The notes below the pieces were generated by a model. It was not told the DNA's origin. It was given only the letters and a program-made list of their open reading frames with translations, and made no database searches. From Tetradesmus obliquus (Eukaryota; Chlorophyta; Chlorophyceae; Sphaeropleales; Scenedesmaceae), in NCBI GenBank assembly GCA_030272155.1, contig CP126200.1, forward strand, positions 1,054,001-1,118,000: DNA of 64,000 nt, written 5' to 3'. Of this stretch, positions 61,317-64,000 are shown one piece after another (the first letter of the stretch is position 1; the number at the start of each line of letters is the position of its first letter). A program made the translations under genes and the position numbers.

Positions 61317-62200
61317 TTCGACAGTGTGTAGCTCATTGCTGGAGATACCTTGGGGTGCCGCCGCTAGCAGCTGATGGAATCGGTCAACAGAGCTGAGTGC
61401 ATGCAGAAGTATGGCTAGTGCTGGGACCAGAAAGGTTACAGCCACAGCGACAGCAAGCAACACTGTTGCAGCAGCGGCCAGCAGTGACTCTACTGACGAA
61501 GCTGGCCTGCCCTGGATGCAGTTGACAGCGTCCATCAACATGCCAGCTGAGCAGCTACTACTGCAGTTTAGCCGAACCCCTCAAACACCCCTGCTAATAA
61601 CAGTGACAACGATGTAACAAACGATAAATTCAGCATATGTCTCAATCAGCCGCACCTCAGCAGTGTAGCAGCAGCCTCCCATGCTTCAACAGGCGCAGCA
61701 GCAGTCTTGGCAATAGCCACAACTGCCTCCAGCACTGCCACCAGCACACCTCCCCAGGGGCTGACCCACTCATTCACCAGTCCTAAACCGCCCCTGCCGG
61801 GCGGTAAACCCCACAGCTTGGCACTGCTGAACCCTGCATCTTTCGCACTGCTGCCGCTGCTAACACTGCTGCTGCTGCTGCTGCTGCAGAACTGCTGCAG
61901 CAGTGCAGCCTGCTCAGGGGTCAGCAGCTGCAGTCGAGGCCCTAGCAGCTGCAGGAACTGCTGCTGATGCTGCTGCTGGCCGTCCTGCTGCTGCTGCTGC
62001 TGCCAGCTAGAACCCTTACTGCTGCTGCGGGTGATCTGCGCATGTCTGCTGCTGCCGTGTTTGGACTGGCTGCTGCTACTGCTGCTGCTGCTGGTGACTG
62101 TGCGGGAGGCGCTCTGCTGCTGCGCCAGGTCTATGTGCTGCTGCTGCCAGGCAATGAAGCGCTTCATGGCCCAGTGCACACGTGGCAGGTCATCAGGGTC
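54002..62200 (-). CDS. TRS120/TRAPPC9 TRAPPII-complex subunit, C-terminal part
   Basis: Eleven exons in phase: 61656-62200, 61098-61243, 60379-60572, 59748-60152, 59281-59418, 58278-58571, 57773-58024, 56580-57460, 55911-56299, 54986-55443 and 54002-54790. They total 4,491 nt, 1,496 residues; the N-terminus lies beyond the right edge. TRS120/TRAPPC9 landmarks: ESYPLLPQSLQVGLMEACAA, APCLQPLHLSP with GPFIFNPYAAKRK, VCGEEGWVEVLLVNPCATAL (Ig-like segment), GRRLTLPIRLSIQPTLQIKS, NASERYFR, and VGEWLCLDLEVTY near the end. The protein tethers vesicles and regulates Rab11-type GTPases at the trans-Golgi. The fold is inflated by Ser, Gln and Ala runs and, near 55060-55320, by a Gly-Pro-Ser/Gln-Ala-Ser repeat. 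Several exon edges are echoed, two of them on both sides. Confidence 0.85.
55060..55320 (-). repeat. Coding minisatellite (SGPSGQASGQ-type)
   Basis: Within TRS120 exon 55443-54986 (sense), a degenerate 15-nt-based repeat encodes alternating SGPSG, SGQASG and SGQLSG, about 85 residues. It is in frame with flanking conserved sequence, so it is translated. Confidence 0.85.
55665..55850 (-). repeat. Two echoes of a TRS120 exon donor edge
   Basis: Copies of LPRGKVQLAPVDVAATLTPG plus donor end at 55779 and 55670. The first is exactly 132 nt (44 codons) past the real donor (exon end 55911), with an open frame between them. The second is a further 109 nt away, out of frame. Confidence 0.9.
58155..58215 (-). 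repeat. Echo of TRS120 exon 58278-58571 donor edge
   Basis: Copy of the LSWTLNLSNISGQAVTGCK segment with its AAG|GTGAGG donor, about 120 bp beyond the real one. Confidence 0.9.
58640..58835 (-). repeat. Echoes of TRS120 exon 58278-58571 acceptor edge
   Basis: Two copies (about 58640-58690 and 58797-58840) of AVLHGPEVQLTAPA codons with their acceptors. Together with 58155-58215 this exon is echoed on both sides. Confidence 0.85.
59017..59215 (-). repeat. Echoes of TRS120 exon 59281-59418 donor edge
   Basis: Two copies (about 59017-59065, 59170-59218) of the QGAFTVDVQPPLPLIK segment, decayed with distance. Confidence 0.85.
60975..61044 (-). repeat. Echo of TRS120 exon 61098-61243 donor edge
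   Basis: Near-identical copy of the GPQVQLKRVLPG segment with its CCAG|GTGGG donor, separated from the real one by a (CAG)n run (61044-61093). Confidence 0.95.
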
Positions 62201-62264
62201 CTGGCAGTACAACAGCAGCAGCAGTACAACAGCAGCAGGGTATTGAGCAAGCATGGTGTCTGAA

Positions 62265-62425
62265 GATCTGTGAAGCGCTTCATGGCCCAGTGCACACTGG
62301 GCAGGTCGTCAGGGTCCTGGCAGCACAACAGCAGCAGCAGTACAACGGCAGCAGCAGTACAACAGAAGTGCTGTGAAGCGCTTCATGGACCAGTGCACAC
62401 GCGGCAGATCGTCAGGGGTCTGTTA
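62265..62425 (-). repeat. Two echoes of TRS120 exon 61656-62200 acceptor edge
   Basis: Copies at about 62265-62325 and 62368-62425 of the PDDLPRVHWAMKRF segment. The nearer one keeps CTGCCAG|GACCCTG; the farther one is altered at the acceptor. Confidence 0.95.
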
Positions 62426-62511
62426 CGGTTGGTGTGGCCTGAAGTACAGCAGCAGTAGCAGCAGCAGCAGCGCAGCAGGAAATACAGGCAGGCTCATCCG
62501 GTCCACTTCTG

Positions 62512-64000
62512 TGCTGTGGATGTGCTGTGGATGCGCTATGGATGCGCTGTGGATGTGCTGTGGATGTGCTGTGGATGTGCTGTGGATGTGCTGTGGATGC
62601 GCTGTGGATGTGTTGTGGATGTGTTGTGGATGCGCTGTAGATGCATTGTGGATGCGCTGTGGATGCGCTGTGGATGTGCTGTGGATGCGCTGTGGATGCG
62701 CTGTGGATGCGCTGTGGATGCCCTGTGGATGTGTTGTGGATGTGCTGTGGATGCGCTGTGGATGCGCTGTGGATGTGCTGTGGATGCGCTGTGGATGCGT
62801 TGTGGATGTGTTGTGGATGTGCTGTGGATGTGCTGTGGATGCGCTGTGAATGTCCGGTGGATGTGCTGTGGATGTGTTGTGGATGTGCTGTGGATGTGTT
62901 GTGGATGCGATGTGAATGTGTTGTGGATGTGTTGTGGATGTGCTGTGGATGCGCTGTGGATGCGCTGTGGATGTGTTGTGGATGTGCTGTGGATGCGCTG
63001 TGGATGTGCTGTGGATGTGCTGTGGATGCCCTGTGGATGCGCTGTGGATGCGATGTGGATGTGTTATGGATGCGCTGTGGATGTGCTGTGGATGTGCTGT
63101 GGATGTGTTGTGGATGTGTTGTGGATGTGCTGTGGATGCGCTGTGGATGCGCAGTGGATGCGCTGTGAATGCGCTGTGGATGTGCTGTGGATGCGCTGTG
63201 GATGTGCTGTGGATGTGCTGTGGATGTGTTGTGGATGTGCTGTTGATGTGTTGTGGATGTGCTGTGGATGTGTTGTGGATGCGTTGTGGATGCGCTGTGG
63301 ATGCGCTGTGGATGCGCTGTGGATGTGCTGTGGATGCGCTGTGGATGCGCTGTGGATGTGCTGTGGATGCCCTGTGGATGTGCTGTGGATGTGCTGTGGA
63401 TGCGCTGTGGATGCGCTGTGGATGCCCTGTGGATGCGCTGTGGGTGTGTTGTGGATGCGCTGTGGATGCGTTGTGGATGCGCTGTGGATGTGTTGTTGAT
63501 GTGCTGTGGATGTGCTGTGGATGTGTTGTGGATGTGTTGTGGATGTGTTGTGGATGTGCTGTGGATGCGCTGTGGATGTGCTGTGGATGTGCTGTGGATG
63601 TGTTGTGGATGTGTTGTGGATGTGCTGTGGATGCGCTGTGGATGTGCTGTGGATGCGCTATGGATGCGCTGTGGATGTGTTGTGGATGTGCTGTGGATGT
63701 GCTGTGGATGTGCTGTGGATGCGCTGTGGATGCGCTGTGGATGTGCTATGGATGTGCTATGGATGTGTTGTGGATGTGTTGTGGATGTGTTGTGGATGCG
63801 CTGTGGATGTGCTGTGGATGCGCTGTGGATGCGCTGTGGATGTGCTGTGGATGCGCTGTGGATGCGCTGTGGATGTGCTGTGGATGTGCAGTGGATGTGT
63901 TGTGGATGTGCTGTGGATGCGTTGTGGATGTGCTGTGGATGTGCTGTGGATTTGTTGTGGATGTGTTGTGGATGCGATGTGGATGTGTTATGGATGCGCT
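62512..64000. repeat. 11-bp satellite, about 135 copies, runs off right edge
   Basis: Unit GYTGTGGATGY with almost no indels, about 1.49 kb to the window end. Variation is concentrated at two positions that switch between C and T in CpG/TpG context. Because 11 is not a multiple of 3, long frames encode an 11-residue repeat (CGCAVDVLWMR type), which should not be read as a protein. It lies immediately upstream (minus sense) of the first visible TRS120 exon, so it is probably intronic. Confidence 0.97.

Noticed and set aside
60837-61541. Apparent transmembrane protein frame on the minus strand near 61330-61540
   Set aside because: The conserved TRS120 exon (61098-61243) lies in another frame of the same strand; the hydrophobic stretch falls in the preceding intron.
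62373-63499. Long frames (up to 327 codons) rich in Cys, Trp and Met across the right-hand repeat
   Set aside because: They are produced by the 11-bp satellite in every frame free of stops; there is no start context, splice structure or non-repeat sequence.
1-64000. Search for retroelement, virus-like, CRISPR or rRNA features
   Set aside because: No reverse transcriptase, integrase, capsid or rRNA core motif, no long terminal repeats and no regular direct-repeat/spacer array were seen by eye.

Overview
The window looks like nuclear DNA of a core chlorophyte green alga, probably Chlorophyceae. The genes are intron-dense, plastid targeting peptides are present, and CAG/CTG repeats run through exons (poly-Q, poly-A, poly-S) and introns alike. 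Species-level placement is not possible from sequence alone. Exons below were assembled by hand from splice sites, reading phase and remembered family motifs; nearly all junctions agree in phase.

Layout, left to right. (1) 1-6170: two tandem, same-strand paralogues of a secreted class-3 lipase, the left one cut by the window edge. (2) 8053-12193: farnesyl diphosphate synthase on the minus strand, in 9 exons, with an in-frame upstream ATG that could add a mitochondrial presequence. (3) 12927-13223: a small SERF/4F5-type protein, divergent from it. (4) 14683-16504: an unidentified plastid-targeted membrane protein (minus), divergent from (5) 16864-21549: a SET-domain methyltransferase of the Rubisco LSMT/SETD3 type (plus). 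(6) 21550-26276: a gene-poor, AT-richer stretch with a possible PEX11-like tail, a 30-bp minisatellite and a palindrome cluster beside a small Cys-rich ORF. (7) 26277-30126: a gene that aligns piece by piece with animal M1AP (meiosis 1 arrest protein). (8) 31193-34655: a thylakoid-lumen PsbP-domain protein (minus). (9) 36864-48557: a 17-exon gene coding about 1,337 residues, an N-terminal WD40 region, a Gln-rich linker and a C-terminal TKL/Raf-like kinase. (10) 50283-53237: a secreted M43 (pappalysin-type) zinc metalloprotease (minus). (11) 54002-62200 and beyond the right edge: TRS120/TRAPPC9, a TRAPPII vesicle-tethering subunit (minus). Its next upstream intron appears to hold a roughly 1.5-kb, 11-bp satellite.

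The most striking feature is shared by almost every gene. Segments of about 50-150 bp that span an exon edge (splice site plus adjacent coding bases) are tandemly repeated one to four times into the neighbouring intron or the 3' flank. Each echo usually keeps a recognisable splice site. In at least two places (a kinase exon and a TRS120 exon) use of the echoed donor would keep the reading frame and insert a second copy of a conserved segment. This looks like a genome-wide process of intron growth by exon-edge duplication, and a source of alternative splice sites.

The genes are not an operon or a single pathway: they are unrelated housekeeping, plastid, secretory, meiotic and signalling genes. 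No rRNA, tRNA, CRISPR array, or recognisable retroelement or virus was seen.
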